Source: Septoria linicola
Lineage: Eukaryota > Ascomycota > Dothideomycetes > Mycosphaerellales > Mycosphaerellaceae
Reading direction: 5' to 3'
Length of the DNA stretch: 64,000 bases
Assembly (NCBI GenBank): GCA_024114885.1
Contig: CP099420.1
Coordinates: 1,922,001-1,986,000 of the forward strand
Both the position numbers and the translations under genes were made by a program. Positions 21,680 through 32,058 of this stretch are shown here, in pieces. Each line of letters starts with the position of its first letter. The stretch's first letter is position 1. The notes beneath the pieces were generated by a model. The model was given only the letters and a program-made list of their open reading frames with translations, ran no database searches and was not told where the DNA came from.

Positions 21680-24431
21680 TTTAAGGATATTTATAATTTC
21701 GTAGACTAACTAAAGGATATAGCTATCTATTATAGAGACGATACTATAAAAGCTAGAATTCCTACTTTACTAAGAAGAACGACTCTAACCTAGTATACTA
21801 GTATACTAACCTTACTAGAAAAGTAAGAGTTACGATATACTCTAGAGCTCGATAACTAGACGACCTACTTAGTTAACTACTTTAAAGCTCCTCTAGCGGA
21901 TATACTTAGTAAATTAATAGCGACTAAATATATATAGTAGGATATAGCTAATAGGAGATCGACTAACGCCTATCTAAATAAAGTTAACCGATATACTCGT
22001 AACGCTAGTATAGACGATACTCTATAGTATATAACCTACGCGTAGAGTAATATCGACGTAGAACTCTACTAGAGTATATAGGCGCCGACTACTACGACTA
22101 TAGCGACCGACTTTACTCTTTAGTTAAGAAACGAGTAGTCTATATAATATAAGCTAGCCTAGTATTAGAGTAGGAGAACTAATAATATAGCTCGACTACT
22201 ATAATATACGAATATAAGTAATTACTATAAGTACTTACGAGAACGCGAGCTACTAAACGATCGACGACTAGAACTACGACCTAACTAGTTACGATTCCTA
22301 TTAATAATAGACTAGTAGTAACTACTACTATATTCTAATTTCTAATAGAGCGACGACGTCTAGAAGCCTTATAAAGAGAGATACGTAAGTAGACCGTTCG
22401 ACTAAAACGAACGCTAGCTATATAGAGCTTTTAATAGAAACGACTAAAAAGCGTATAATAGTAAAACCTCGCGATCTTTAAAGCTCTTTACTTAGAAGAT
22501 AGACGCTTACTAGCTTAAGGAAGAGAGTAACTCTAAGAGTAGTAAAGATAACGACGAAGTATATTACTTTAATAAGGACGAGAAGAGTAATAGGCCTAGA
22601 GATAAGCTAGAAGAAAAGGAATTAGACGTCGCGTATTTAGCTATCGCGTCTAGTAGTATAATATATATAGTATATAAGTAGTAGTTCTTAACGAATAATA
22701 AGCTATATTACTACCTTAGAATAGACTATAGAAAATCCTAGAGGCTATCCGACCTAATAAGCTAAGAGAGATAACGAAGTATACTACTATATAAGTAAAA
22801 CTTAGGTCGGATAGACTCTCTATAACTATCTACTCTAATAGTAGTAACCCTATTACCTTAGTCGACTAATAACTAGTATAGAAATATCTCCTAGACGCGA
22901 TACTAATTAAACCTAATAGACCTATTCGAGTATAAGGAGTTAGTAACCGACTAATATAGTTAACTAATTAAGTTAACCTATATCTATATTTTAATAACAG
23001 ATACGAGATAAGAACTAGAGTATTTATTATCGATAGACTAGTAGCTAGGGTACTACTAGGTATAGAAGTACTACGACGAGAAAAGATTACTCTTTATTTC
23101 TATTTAGAGCGTATAATTTTCTTCGATAACTAGTACGTTCCTATAAGCGTAATATAGAGGACTAGAAAAACAGTCCTACTATTATTTATAGTAAGTATAA
23201 CTAACGCTTTAGCTAAGTATAAAGAGATCTACGAAGTAACCTTTTTTAACGATATAGAGACTATTAAAAAATACGAACGGCTATTAGCTAAATATAAACT
23301 ACTATTTATAGACGATAGAAAGTTTACTAAGGTCCTAGAAGAGGACTAACTAACTATCCCCTTAGTAAGCGACTAGCGTACTACTAGGGCTAAATTAGCC
23401 TACTAAGTATACCTATTTAGACTAAAAGATAAGAAAGTTATTAATAAGACTTACGACCGACTATATCGGTAGAGCTATATATTATAGGTAGATAAACTAA
23501 CTCTATTCGGATTTCTAACGTTTATATAATAGAAGAAATTAGTAGCTAGCTAAAAAGGTAGAGTAGTAGTAGATATCTATAGACTAAATCGAATTATAGT
23601 AACCGACGCCTATCTAATACCTCTATAGACCGATATACTAGCTATAGTATAGAGATACCTCTATATTTTAATAGTCGATATAAGAGTATTTTTCTATTAA
23701 TAGTTAGTATACCTAAGTAACTAATATAAACTCGTAGTCGTATCTTACTATAGCTAAGAACTCTATAATATAGTAGTAATAGGCTATAAGAACTTACTAC
23801 TCTACGTATAATACTAGATCGACTATATCCTACGGACTAAAGAAGCTTATATCTTCGCTAGAGCTTTCGTCGACGATATAGTAATTTTTAGTTATACTCT
23901 CGATAAGTATTTAGAATACCTAGACTAACTCTTTACTACCTTATCGAAGTATAATCTAACTATAGTAGCTAATAAAGCCTTTATTAGCTATCTATTAGTT
24001 AAACTACTAGGTATAAGAGTAGACGCCTTTAGTATAGTAACTAACGATAAGAAGCTAGCTACTATCTTAAAGCTTAAGTTCCTATAGAGCCTAAAGGATA
24101 TAGAATACTATCTTAGACTAATAGGTTAGCTACGTTCCTATATCGGATACTATATATAGCTAGTAGAGCCCTTATAAGGTATTAAAACTAATAAACTTAA
24201 AAAAGCGCCTACTAGGAAATATACTCGCGCTTATTATACGTCGACTATAGAGATATAACTAATAGAATTATTATAACTAGCTTTTAAAGCTCTATAAAAG
24301 GAGTTCGTAAAACCTTCTATCTTATACTACTTCTCTCGCGACTAACTACTATATATATATATCGACGTTTTCTATAAAAGAGAGTTTAGAGTTATAATAG
24401 CGTATATCGAGAGCGATATAGTATTAAAGAT

Positions 24432-25058
24432 TAGTAGTAATCTAATAAGTTATAGTAGAAGTAGTTAATTAGAAGAGAGTCTATCTATAGTCTAAGGTAA
24501 GTAGTAACCCTCTAGTTACGTTATAGTTATCTAACCTAAACTATCGCTTTTATAATAAGCTACCTCTAAATAAAAGAAAGTCGTATACTCTTATATATAG
24601 TCGGTCGCTTAATTATTACTATCTAGCTTAGCTAGTTAGGCTTCTAAGGTAGCTTACTAAACCTTGATCTTATTCCTCTTAGCCTTCTATTTAGCTACTA
24701 CTAATTCTATATAGCGTCTACTTATCTAGGCTGTCGAATTCTCGTATATCTATACCTTCGTATATTAGTAGATTAGTTAGTACTTTACGCTAGTATTAAA
24801 TACTACTCTCTTAACCTCTAAGATATTAGCTACCTAAGAGTAGACTTCGGTCTATTACCTATCTTTCTTCTTTACCTCTTTATTAGTTAGCCTAACCTTA
24901 ATCCTATAATTTAGTACTATTAACTTTAGCTTATAATAGAATACTTAGCTAGCTTCGTCGTAGTAGTCGGTACCGTAGGCCTTAATAGCTCTATACTAGG
25001 CGTTAACTATATTACTCTTAATATCGCTCCTTATATCGGCCTCTACTATCTTAGAAAT
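24432..25058 (-). mobile_element. Inverted LTR-plus-3'-end fragment of the same Gypsy family, inserted in RNase H
   Basis: 24432-25049 is the reverse complement, gap-free over 618 bp, of 27872-28489. It contains a third LTR copy (24432-24557) followed by about 490 bp of the family's 3' internal region. Left flank AAGAT (24427-24431) and right flank AAGAC (25059-25063) look like a 5-bp target duplication with one C/T change. Removing 24432-25063 rejoins the RNase H frame (AYIESDIVLK then PIIFLLKTLS). The right end (CTTAGAAAT) is not an LTR end, so the copy is truncated on its 5' side. Confidence 0.85.
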
Positions 25059-27089
25059 AAGACCTAACCGATTATATTCTTATTAAAAACGCTATCTTAA
25101 ACCGAACGTAGATACTAGCCGACTAAGCTAGAGGTAGCCTACTTAGTATAGATAGTAAAGAGGATTAGATAGATAATAGAAGCTATAAAGTCTAAAGTTA
25201 TCGTTCTAACCGACTACGCTACTATAGTAAGTATTACGAGTTAGATAGCCCTAACCTTCTCTAGCGTAGATAAATTAAATAACTAACTAATCCGAGTATC
25301 CTAATACTTATCTTAGTTCGATCTATAGATTAAGTATAAACCTAGTAGGGAATATATAGTTCTCGACGCCTTATCTTACCTAGAGACGATAGACGAGGAT
25401 TAACTAATAGAGGATACTCTAGAGGATATTACCTATAACGTAGTAACGACGTTATCGATCGACGAAGCTTTTAGATAGTAGCTAGTAACTATTTACGAAT
25501 AGGACAAATACCTAAGTCGGATTAAAGCGATACTATAAACCGTCTAACCTAGATCGACTACGTTCTCGATCGACGAGAACGGACTTATATAGATAGATAG
25601 GTATAACTTTAGTAAACGACTATATATTTCTAAGATCTTAGAGAGTAATATATTCGAGAGCGCTTACGACGACTAATTCTATATTAGTTACTACCGATTA
25701 TATACTTATATCGCGACCTAATACTATATATAGAAGCTAGCTAAGAGGCTAAGACTTTATATCGACTACTACTAGGAGTACTTAGCGCTATAGACTATAT
25801 AGTACTAGCTATATAGAGCGCTATACTCGCTAGGGAGCCTATCGGTCCTTTATTATACTATTACGATCGATTTTATAGTAGCCCTACCGACTTTAGGTAG
25901 TAGTAACTATAATAGTATACTAACGGTTACCTATAAGTTATCTAAGAAAATCCTATTAATTATAGAGTAGAACGACTATCTAGTAGACGCCTAGGCCTAC
26001 TAATTACTAGACGAGCTAATATAGTATAATTAGGATCTACTAACTATAATAATCTCCGATTACGATCTAAAGTTTACTACTACTATATAGAAGGCTATAT
26101 TCGACTAACTAAAGGTAAAATTACTAATATCTACTATATATTACTCGTAGACTAATAGATAGTTAGAACGGACGAACTAGACTATAGAGATCGCTCTACG
26201 ATACTACTTAGCTACGTACTCTAATAGGAGAGTAGAGATAGAATATATACTACTATAAATATAAATAGTTATAAATAATTCGATTAACGCTACTACTAGA
26301 CGATCTCTAAATAAGATTATAATTAGGTTTAACTTAAGAAAGCCTTCCTAGGTTAGACTAACGGCTAAGGACGAGGTCTTAAAATTATAAGAGGTTAACT
26401 AATAGGAAGTACGCGATACTATTACGTACGTAGAGGTAATTATAAAGGAACGCTACGACGTAGCCTATATACTATAGTAACCGATAGTAGAGGATTTCGT
26501 CTTCTTACGATTAAAAAACTATAGTATACCTAGTATATAGAACTATAAACTAACCTCTCTAAGAGTAGGACCGTTCTAGATTAAATAAGTAACTAGTAGC
26601 GGACTAGCTTACGAGATCGACCTACCTCGGAACTAGAAGATATACCTAGTAGTATCTATCGTAGAGCTAGAACTATATCTAGCTATAGACGATCTCTATA
26701 AGAGGCTTATCTATAAACTCTTAAGAGTTAAGGTAGATAAGGACGATAGACTACTAAAGGTAAGAGCGTTACGAGATAGATAGACTCGAATAGTAGGACG
26801 TAATTATAGATAAGTAATAGAATATCTAGTTCGATAGAAAGGAGTAGAGCCTAAGAACGACGAATAGGTACTATCGATAGATATACTAACTAACCTACTT
26901 AGAGCGTACGACCGACGCTATCCTCGATAGGTAATAAAACAGCTATAATACTACTAGATAGTAATATCCGATAGTACTAGAAAACGCGAAATTAATATAT
27001 TACGTATATATCTAGCGAAGTAAGGTTATAAAATAGAAGTTTCTAGCGCGCTACTTTACTTTAAGTAACTTATCTTACGCTAAAACTCG

Positions 27090-28362
27090 AATACCTTTAT
27101 AAATATAATAATAACTACGATATTAATAATAATACTACTAGTTAATATTATAGTATAGATAACCGCGATATAGGCTTTATAGACGACGTTATAAGCTAGC
27201 TAGGTAAGGTTTTAGCTAAAGAGTTAAAGCGTTTCGCTAAAATCGTAGTAGCTAAATCTAAGAAGTCGCTTAATAAGAATAAGAAGAGAAAGCTAAGTAA
27301 GACTAACGATAGGACTCCTACCTAGAAGCTAATTAATAGACTACTAGAGAAGAGTACGACTAGGGAAGAGTTACTTAGACTATTAGAGAATAGCGTACCT
27401 AGGAATAAGAAGATAAAGACTAACGATAAAGGAGTTAGTAAGCTAAAACTAAAGAAGGTACTAACTAAGTAAAAAAAGAAACCTAATAACTAGATACTAT
27501 TAAAGAAATAGAAGCTACCTCTAACTATCGAGTTATCTAGTTCTAACGACGACGATTATATAGTTAGAGATATAACGAAACTAGAGGATATAGTAAATAA
27601 AGCTATAAAGAGAAAAAAGTAGAAGAAACCGCTAGAGCTAGAGTAAAAGTTAAAACGAACCTAGTATAAGCTTATAGAACGTATCGAAGAGAACTATTAA
27701 GTATTACGACTATTCGACTCTTAGTTACTCTAGGATAAGGTTACGAAGTAGGAAGCCTATAAAGATATTAGAGACAAGTATAAGAAGTCGCTAGACGAGG
27801 TCTAACCTTTTAAGAGCTAGACTTAGTAAGAATATAAACTACTAGTAGATATAATTAATACTATAGTATTAATAGTAGAGGCTAATATAAGGAGCGATAT
27901 TAAGAGTAATATAGTTAACGCCTAGTATAGAGCTATTAAGGCCTATAGTACCGACTACTACGACGAAACTAGCTAAGTATTCTATTATAAGCTAAAGTTA
28001 ATAGTACTAAATTACGAGATTAAGGTTAGGCTAACTAATAAAGAAGTAAAGAAGGAAGATAGGTAATAGACCGAAGTCTACTCTTAGATAGCTAATATCT
28101 TAGAGGTTAAGAGAGTAGTATTTAATACTAGCGTAAAGTACTAACTAACCTACTAATATATAAAGATATAGATATATAAGAATTCGATAGCCTAGATAAG
28201 TAGACGCTATATAGAATTAGTAGTAGCTAAATAGAGAGCTAAGAGGAACAAGATTAAGGTTTAGTAAGCTACCTTAGAGGCTCGACTAGCTAAGCTAGAT
28301 AGTAATAATTAAGCGACTAACTACGTATAAGAGTATACGACTTTCTTTTATTTAGAGGCAGC
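27090..28362 (+). pseudogene. Unknown extra reading frame 3' of the chromodomain in the Gypsy element
   Basis: A frame offset from pol runs about 370-400 codons from roughly 27,090 to the 3' LTR. Its only interruptions are TAG/TAA at a density expected for mutated Gln/Trp codons, with no TGA. The predicted remnant is rich in Lys, Glu, Leu and Arg. Recognisable stretches are FIDDVIS, KELKRFAKIVVAKSKK, TTREELLRLLENS, SSNDDDYIV, IRDKYKKSLDE and EARLAKLDSNN. The final TAA at 28310 may itself be a mutated Gln codon. I do not recognise a family. It sits where env-like or accessory frames occur in some LTR elements; there is no membrane segment, so an env role is not indicated. Confidence 0.55.
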
Positions 28363-28363
28363 T

Positions 28364-28489
28364 TATTATAGAAGCGACAGTTTAGGTTAGATGACTATGA
28401 CGTAACTAGAGGGTTACTACTTACCTTGGACTGTAGACAGACTCTCTTCTAATCAACTACTTCTACTATAACTCATCAGATCACTGCCA
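28364..28489 (+). repeat. 3' LTR of the Gypsy element (126 bp)
   Basis: Starts TATTATAGAAGCG (RIP form of TGTTACGG) and ends CACTGCCA. It mirrors the 5' LTR: the body-facing start is mutated, while the outer part (CATCAGATCACTGCCA) is intact. Confidence 0.92.
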
Positions 28490-28494
28490 TGGTG

Positions 28495-28996
28495 TTGTTC
28501 GAAGCTCGAGGAAGCCAAGACGTGGTAGACTTCAGCCTCTGCCAGGCAACCCGGATCAGACGGAACTTTCTTGACGCTTCTCCGCAATTCAGGATACGTC
28601 ACTGGAGAAAGCATTTTGTCACGAACGTGTGGAGAGCTGGTGCAGGATATGCATTTCCTGCTAGCACAGCTGTTCTGTGACCGGACGCTGGCGGAACGAC
28701 CGAATCGTTGTCACACATCAGCCTGATATGAGCATTCCACGTAAGACCGATGGCATTCGATCAGGTCCGCTTAAAGGTCTGGAGGCCAGCTGAACACCCG
28801 AAGCGCCAGTTGATACTGTTTGGTATATGATCACCACCACTAACGTAAGAACTGCCAAGTTGGCACACGAGACTCAACACCGCCTCCACCACTCCTTCCA
28901 TATCACGATCTCTTGTGTGATGCTGCTGCCGCGTACAGGGTCTCGAAACTTCCCCCCGCCCAGTCCGTGTTCCTCACCAGATCTCCGAAATGCAGA
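28495..28996. other. Right flank of the retrotransposon, no supported gene
   Basis: 0.5 kb of normal composition. The frame at 28489-28680 starts inside the LTR end and has no domain. It leads into the 3' end of the small secreted-protein gene. Confidence 0.5.
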
Positions 28997-29370
28997 CTAC
29001 AGCAATGCCGCCATTGCTACAGCAAGTCCGGCCACACCACCAAAGACTGGAAGAGACCGACCGACAGCTGAGTTGCAGTGCTTGTCGTCGTCATCGCAAT
29101 CTGCTGCGTGTCAATGCAAGGCCATGATTGAGAGAGGCAATCAAGCCGTTCGAGTACAGACATACCATCATCATTGTTGTTGCTACCGCTGCTTCCGCTG
29201 CTACCACCATCACTGCCACCTCCCGAACTGTAGCCGCCGCCGCCATTTGGTGGGCCATGCTGGGCCTCTGGAGCTCGAGCAGCGATCTCGTTCGAGGCTG
29301 TGTCGAGTTCTGCGCCATGAGCAAGGCTGAAAGCGGCCGCGACCATGACAAGGACTGAGTTGAACTTCAT
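28997..29370 (-). CDS. Small secreted Gly/Ser-rich protein with GPI-anchor-type C-terminus (paralogue A)
   Basis: Two exons, 29370-29166 and 29103-28997, with a 62-nt intron (GTATGT...CACGCAG); 103 residues. The start MKFNSVLVMVAAAFSLAHG is a clear signal peptide, followed by NEIAARAPEAQHG, a Gly/Ser-rich linker, a short acidic DCDDDDKHC segment with two cysteines, and a hydrophobic tail (LPVFGGVAGLAVAMAALL) of GPI-signal type. The acceptor is a CAGCAG tandem, so a one-residue-shorter isoform is possible. CTATATAG at 29465-29472, about 95 bp upstream of the ATG, is a plausible TATA box. Both ends resemble the next gene (29995-30821), indicating duplication. Function unknown; size, secretion and position 0.5 kb from a RIP-mutated element make it an effector-like candidate. 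Confidence 0.78.
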
Positions 29371-29994
29371 CTTGATGGTAATGATTGTAGTGACTGACTG
29401 GATCTCGTGATGTGTTGCTTGGATGGCTGATGGAAGTACTGATCCCGTCGGTCCTCTTCTGTGACTATATAGGAGCACAACTACAACGAGCGAATTCTCC
29501 TGCGGCTATCGGCATCGTCCTTCATCTGTTATGCTCTCGACAAGATTGCCTGCTACCCCTACATCCGACTCGGAGTACCTATCTTTGGCTTTGCCGAAGG
29601 CTCAAATCAGGCTGTCGTCAACCAGACAAGAGTACGGCAGTGTTGCCGTATCGCAGATGATGTCCCAAATCAAAGGAGTAAGTTTGATCCAGATTTCGGA
29701 AATTTCTGAGCATTTGAGCTTTGCATCAAGAGTGGAGTGGAAAATGCGCACTGCGATTACATTCTTCAGACTGTTCAACTAAGGAGTGTACACTGAGTCT
29801 CGATCGATCTCGCGAAACGCCAAACCAAATCACGATTCGTCAAACTTGTCATCAATCTGTCAAGCAGGGATCTGCTTGGCTTCGAAGTTTCGAAGTCAAG
29901 ACCCTCATGGACACCACCAGAAACTCCCTCACATCTTATCACTGATGATGCAGCATCTCCGGCGGCTCTCTACATACATAGTGACGAGCTCAGA
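29371..29994. other. Promoter of paralogue A; no other gene supported
   Basis: 0.6 kb between the two paralogues. It contains the TATA-like site at 29465-29472. Plus-strand frames at 29412-29660 and 29531-29782 have no recognisable features. Confidence 0.5.
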
Positions 29995-30821
29995 TCACAA
30001 CATTGCGGCCATTACAACAGCTAGGCCGACCACTCCACCAATAACCGGATAAGTGTTTCGTCCAGCGGCATTGCGAAAGCCATCACGTCCGCCGTCATCT
30101 CCGTCTGGACCATCCCCATCGCCATCTGGGCCATCTCCGTCTCCATCTGGACCATCGCTTCCGCCGTTTCGCTGTCGCTTGTCGATACGACCAGCCTCAT
30201 AGCCGTGAGGATGCTCGTCGTGGTCAGGATGATCGAGATCGTCCCAGTTCTGGCCGCTTGCCTTGGCTCGCTCAAGCTCATCCTCAGTGCATGAAGCTCC
30301 CTCGGGACCGTTGTCGTCTGGATGCTCTGGAGCGCCGGGGTAGCAGTGTGGCGGGACTGGGCGTTCCTCGTCATGATCTCTGTCATATTCTTCTGGGCGA
30401 AGTCGATCGCTGTCTTCTCGATCGTCGTCTTGACGATGCGGTGGCACCGGCTTCTTTCCCTTTGGGCCGCCTTTCGGTCCTCGAGGACCATCATTATCGT
30501 CGTCCTTGCCGTAGCGAGGCGGAGGTGGATGATCATCGTCCTCCTCTCTTGGGTAGCCATCTCCATCGCGGTCCCGAACGCTCAGACGAACTCGTCGGTC
30601 CCAGTCGTGCGGGATTGGTGCACGGTTCCTGCCAGATCCGGGCCACTTGTTTGAGTCATCTTTCACGAGTTTAGTTATGTCTATCTCACAGAGCGAGATT
30701 TCTACTGTGTTTGCTGACCATGACGACCTGGTGAGCCACGTGCCGCAATGTCGTTGTTCGGAACGCATTGAGCAACACCTGCTGCTAGTGCCAGCAGAAG
30801 CATCGGCGATTGCGTCTTCAT
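29995..30821 (-). CDS. Secreted, highly acidic repeat protein with GPI-anchor-type C-terminus (paralogue B)
   Basis: Exon 1 30821-30706, intron 30705-30629 (77 nt, GTAGAA...GGCAG), exon 2 30628-29995; 249 residues. The intron is the in-phase solution (phase 2) but its donor is weak. The signal peptide MKTQSPMLLLALAAG is followed by NDIAARGSPGRHG, a close match to NEIAARAPEAQHG of paralogue A. The middle is disordered and dominated by Asp, Pro, Arg and Gly, with RDRDGDGYP, DDDHPPPP, two cysteines (HCYPG, SCTEDE) and a DGPDGDG tandem repeat near residues 205-225. The tail YPVIGGVVGLAVVMAAML matches paralogue A. TATA-like ATATAAA lies about 50 bp upstream. Probably cell-wall or membrane anchored; function unknown. 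Confidence 0.78.
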
Positions 30822-32058
30822 TGTGAGTGGATTAACGTTCCTGTTGACGGTGGAAAGATAGTAGCGATTGTTTATATGCGCTCCTTGTCTCTCTCGAAGC
30901 TGCAATCCTGCCTACTTATACCTCTGCATTTGCGCAGTCGTCTTCGCCAGCACAGCAGCTTCCGCTACAGCTGTTCGTGCTATGCTGTTTCATGTCTGCT
31001 GCTACATCTCTACAATCGAGGCCGCATGTTCTATTCTCGATCTTTGCCAAGTTGCCTCGTCAAGCTTATTGCTTGCAAGAGTGATGGACTGTCAACCAAG
31101 AGTCACTGTGAGATGGACATTCCAAAGAGGCCAAGACTCTTCGAGCAGGGTGTTCGGGTCTCTATCGATGCTGAAGCCTCCATAGCCGCTGTATCGAGAA
31201 TGACGTTCATGCGAACTTTGCCGTTTCATGAGTCTTCACAGCTTGTTTGAGGCAGGAATCAAGCATTCTCGTCCCCGAAGATGCGGTTTCATGTCATGTG
31301 TGCAGGTCTGACTGGTTTACAAGCACAACGTCAAGTGAGGTGAAGCTGCTGAGCCACTTGAGAGGTTGTTGGGCGTGTACGTATGTCGTCGTTGGAGAGC
31401 TTGACTTATACAAGGAGATCCTTGTGGAGATCCTTGTGACGGCATTGAAGACCACCACAAGACATGTAAAAGCTTTGGATGGGTCTTTACAGCGAGCTGA
31501 AAGCATGTATAGCTCTGAGAGGCCGCGTAGAGAGTGGGAGGCCGTCCTGGCGTAGATACTGTAGTTTACCCAGCAGCTGACCACTTCGGGTGAACCTTGT
31601 ACATCCTTTGCAACGCCTCTGGGCCACTGACGATGCCTGACAGATGCAAAATGACTCTCATATACATGCCAGGCTTTTGAAAGCTTGCAATGATCAGACA
31701 CCCTGCCGAGCTGAACCTATGCCTTCGTGGCTTGCGATGTACGTATCTCGTCTTGGCAGAAACAGTAGTACTCACAGACGTGCGTGTCGGCAACAGAAGC
31801 TCAGCATCCACTTATGCTAGTTTCGAAGCAAGGCAGAAATATGTGCCTAGACCTGCATCGATGCCGAAGGATGGTCTGTTGAGCCCAGTGAATTCTGGCG
31901 TAAGTTGGTCCTTTCCCTCTAAGAAGAAACACTCATAGCATGCTGTCTTCAATGATACGTATAGTCTGTTCTGTTCCCCGTCATATAGTCTAGATTTGTC
32001 ATGCAATCCCATCTGAAGCAGCCTCTCTCACGGAGGCGACCTATTCTGTGTGGCGCGT
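30822..32058. other. Intergenic stretch with a possible gene fragment
   Basis: 1.2 kb. A plus-strand open frame ending at 31555 contains SCHVCRSDW...LLSHLRGCWACTYVV, a double CxxC arrangement reminiscent of N-termini of fungal HET-type or zinc-binding proteins. It has no ATG in frame before 31505, so it may be a remnant or an exon. A 12-bp tandem (GAGATCCTTGTG twice) lies within it near 31,415-31,438. Confidence 0.3.

Larger units (their letters stand above)
14620..26940 (+). pseudogene. Gypsy gag-pol, RIP-destroyed, split by two insertions
   Basis: Gag starts in the 758 bp after the 5' LTR. It is interrupted at 15,382 by the Copia element and resumes at 21,680 in the same frame (DTFFKDIYNFVD across the junction). 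Finger-like motifs lie near 22,562 and 22,664-22,729. Pol is read in another phase from about 22,860: protease region; RT at about 23,220-24,200 with FVDD retained at 23,866-23,877; RNase H to 24,431, resuming at 25,064 (PIIFLLKTLS, TERRY); integrase at about 25,850-26,330 (IDFIVALPT, and STIYYS for STAYHP); and a chromodomain at about 26,780-26,920 (EYLVR, KGVEPKNDE). Stops are nearly all TAG/TAA where Gln or Trp is expected. Nothing here can encode a full protein. Confidence 0.9.
14494..28489 (+). mobile_element. Gypsy/chromovirus LTR retrotransposon, RIP-inactivated, with nested insertions
   Basis: 13,996-bp element bounded by two 126-bp LTRs (14494-14619 and 28364-28489; termini TG...CA where unmutated). 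The plus-strand order is gag, zinc-finger motifs, protease, RT, RNase H, integrase and chromodomain, then a further unknown frame. RT-RNase H-integrase order with a chromodomain defines the Metaviridae/chromovirus lineage. Without the inner Copia element and one duplication copy it would be about 7.7 kb. Flanking pentamers are TAGTA (14489-14493) and TGGTG (28490-28494), differing by two G/A transitions; they may be a target duplication altered by RIP, but this is not certain. CA/TG dinucleotides are nearly absent between about 14,580 and 28,370, stops abound, and no intact gene remains. Confidence 0.95.

Noticed and set aside
14620..28360. Evenly spaced short TA-rich direct repeats inside the retrotransposon block that could be read as satellites or an origin.
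   Set aside because: Explained by RIP converting many different codons to TAG/TAA/TAT; they follow the coding frames rather than a fixed period.
14278..28680. An open frame that would run across the reconstructed empty site of the Gypsy element, suggesting a gene disrupted by the insertion.
   Set aside because: The upstream part has no ATG in frame (it begins at TTG), shows no domain, and the junction depends on an imperfect duplication.
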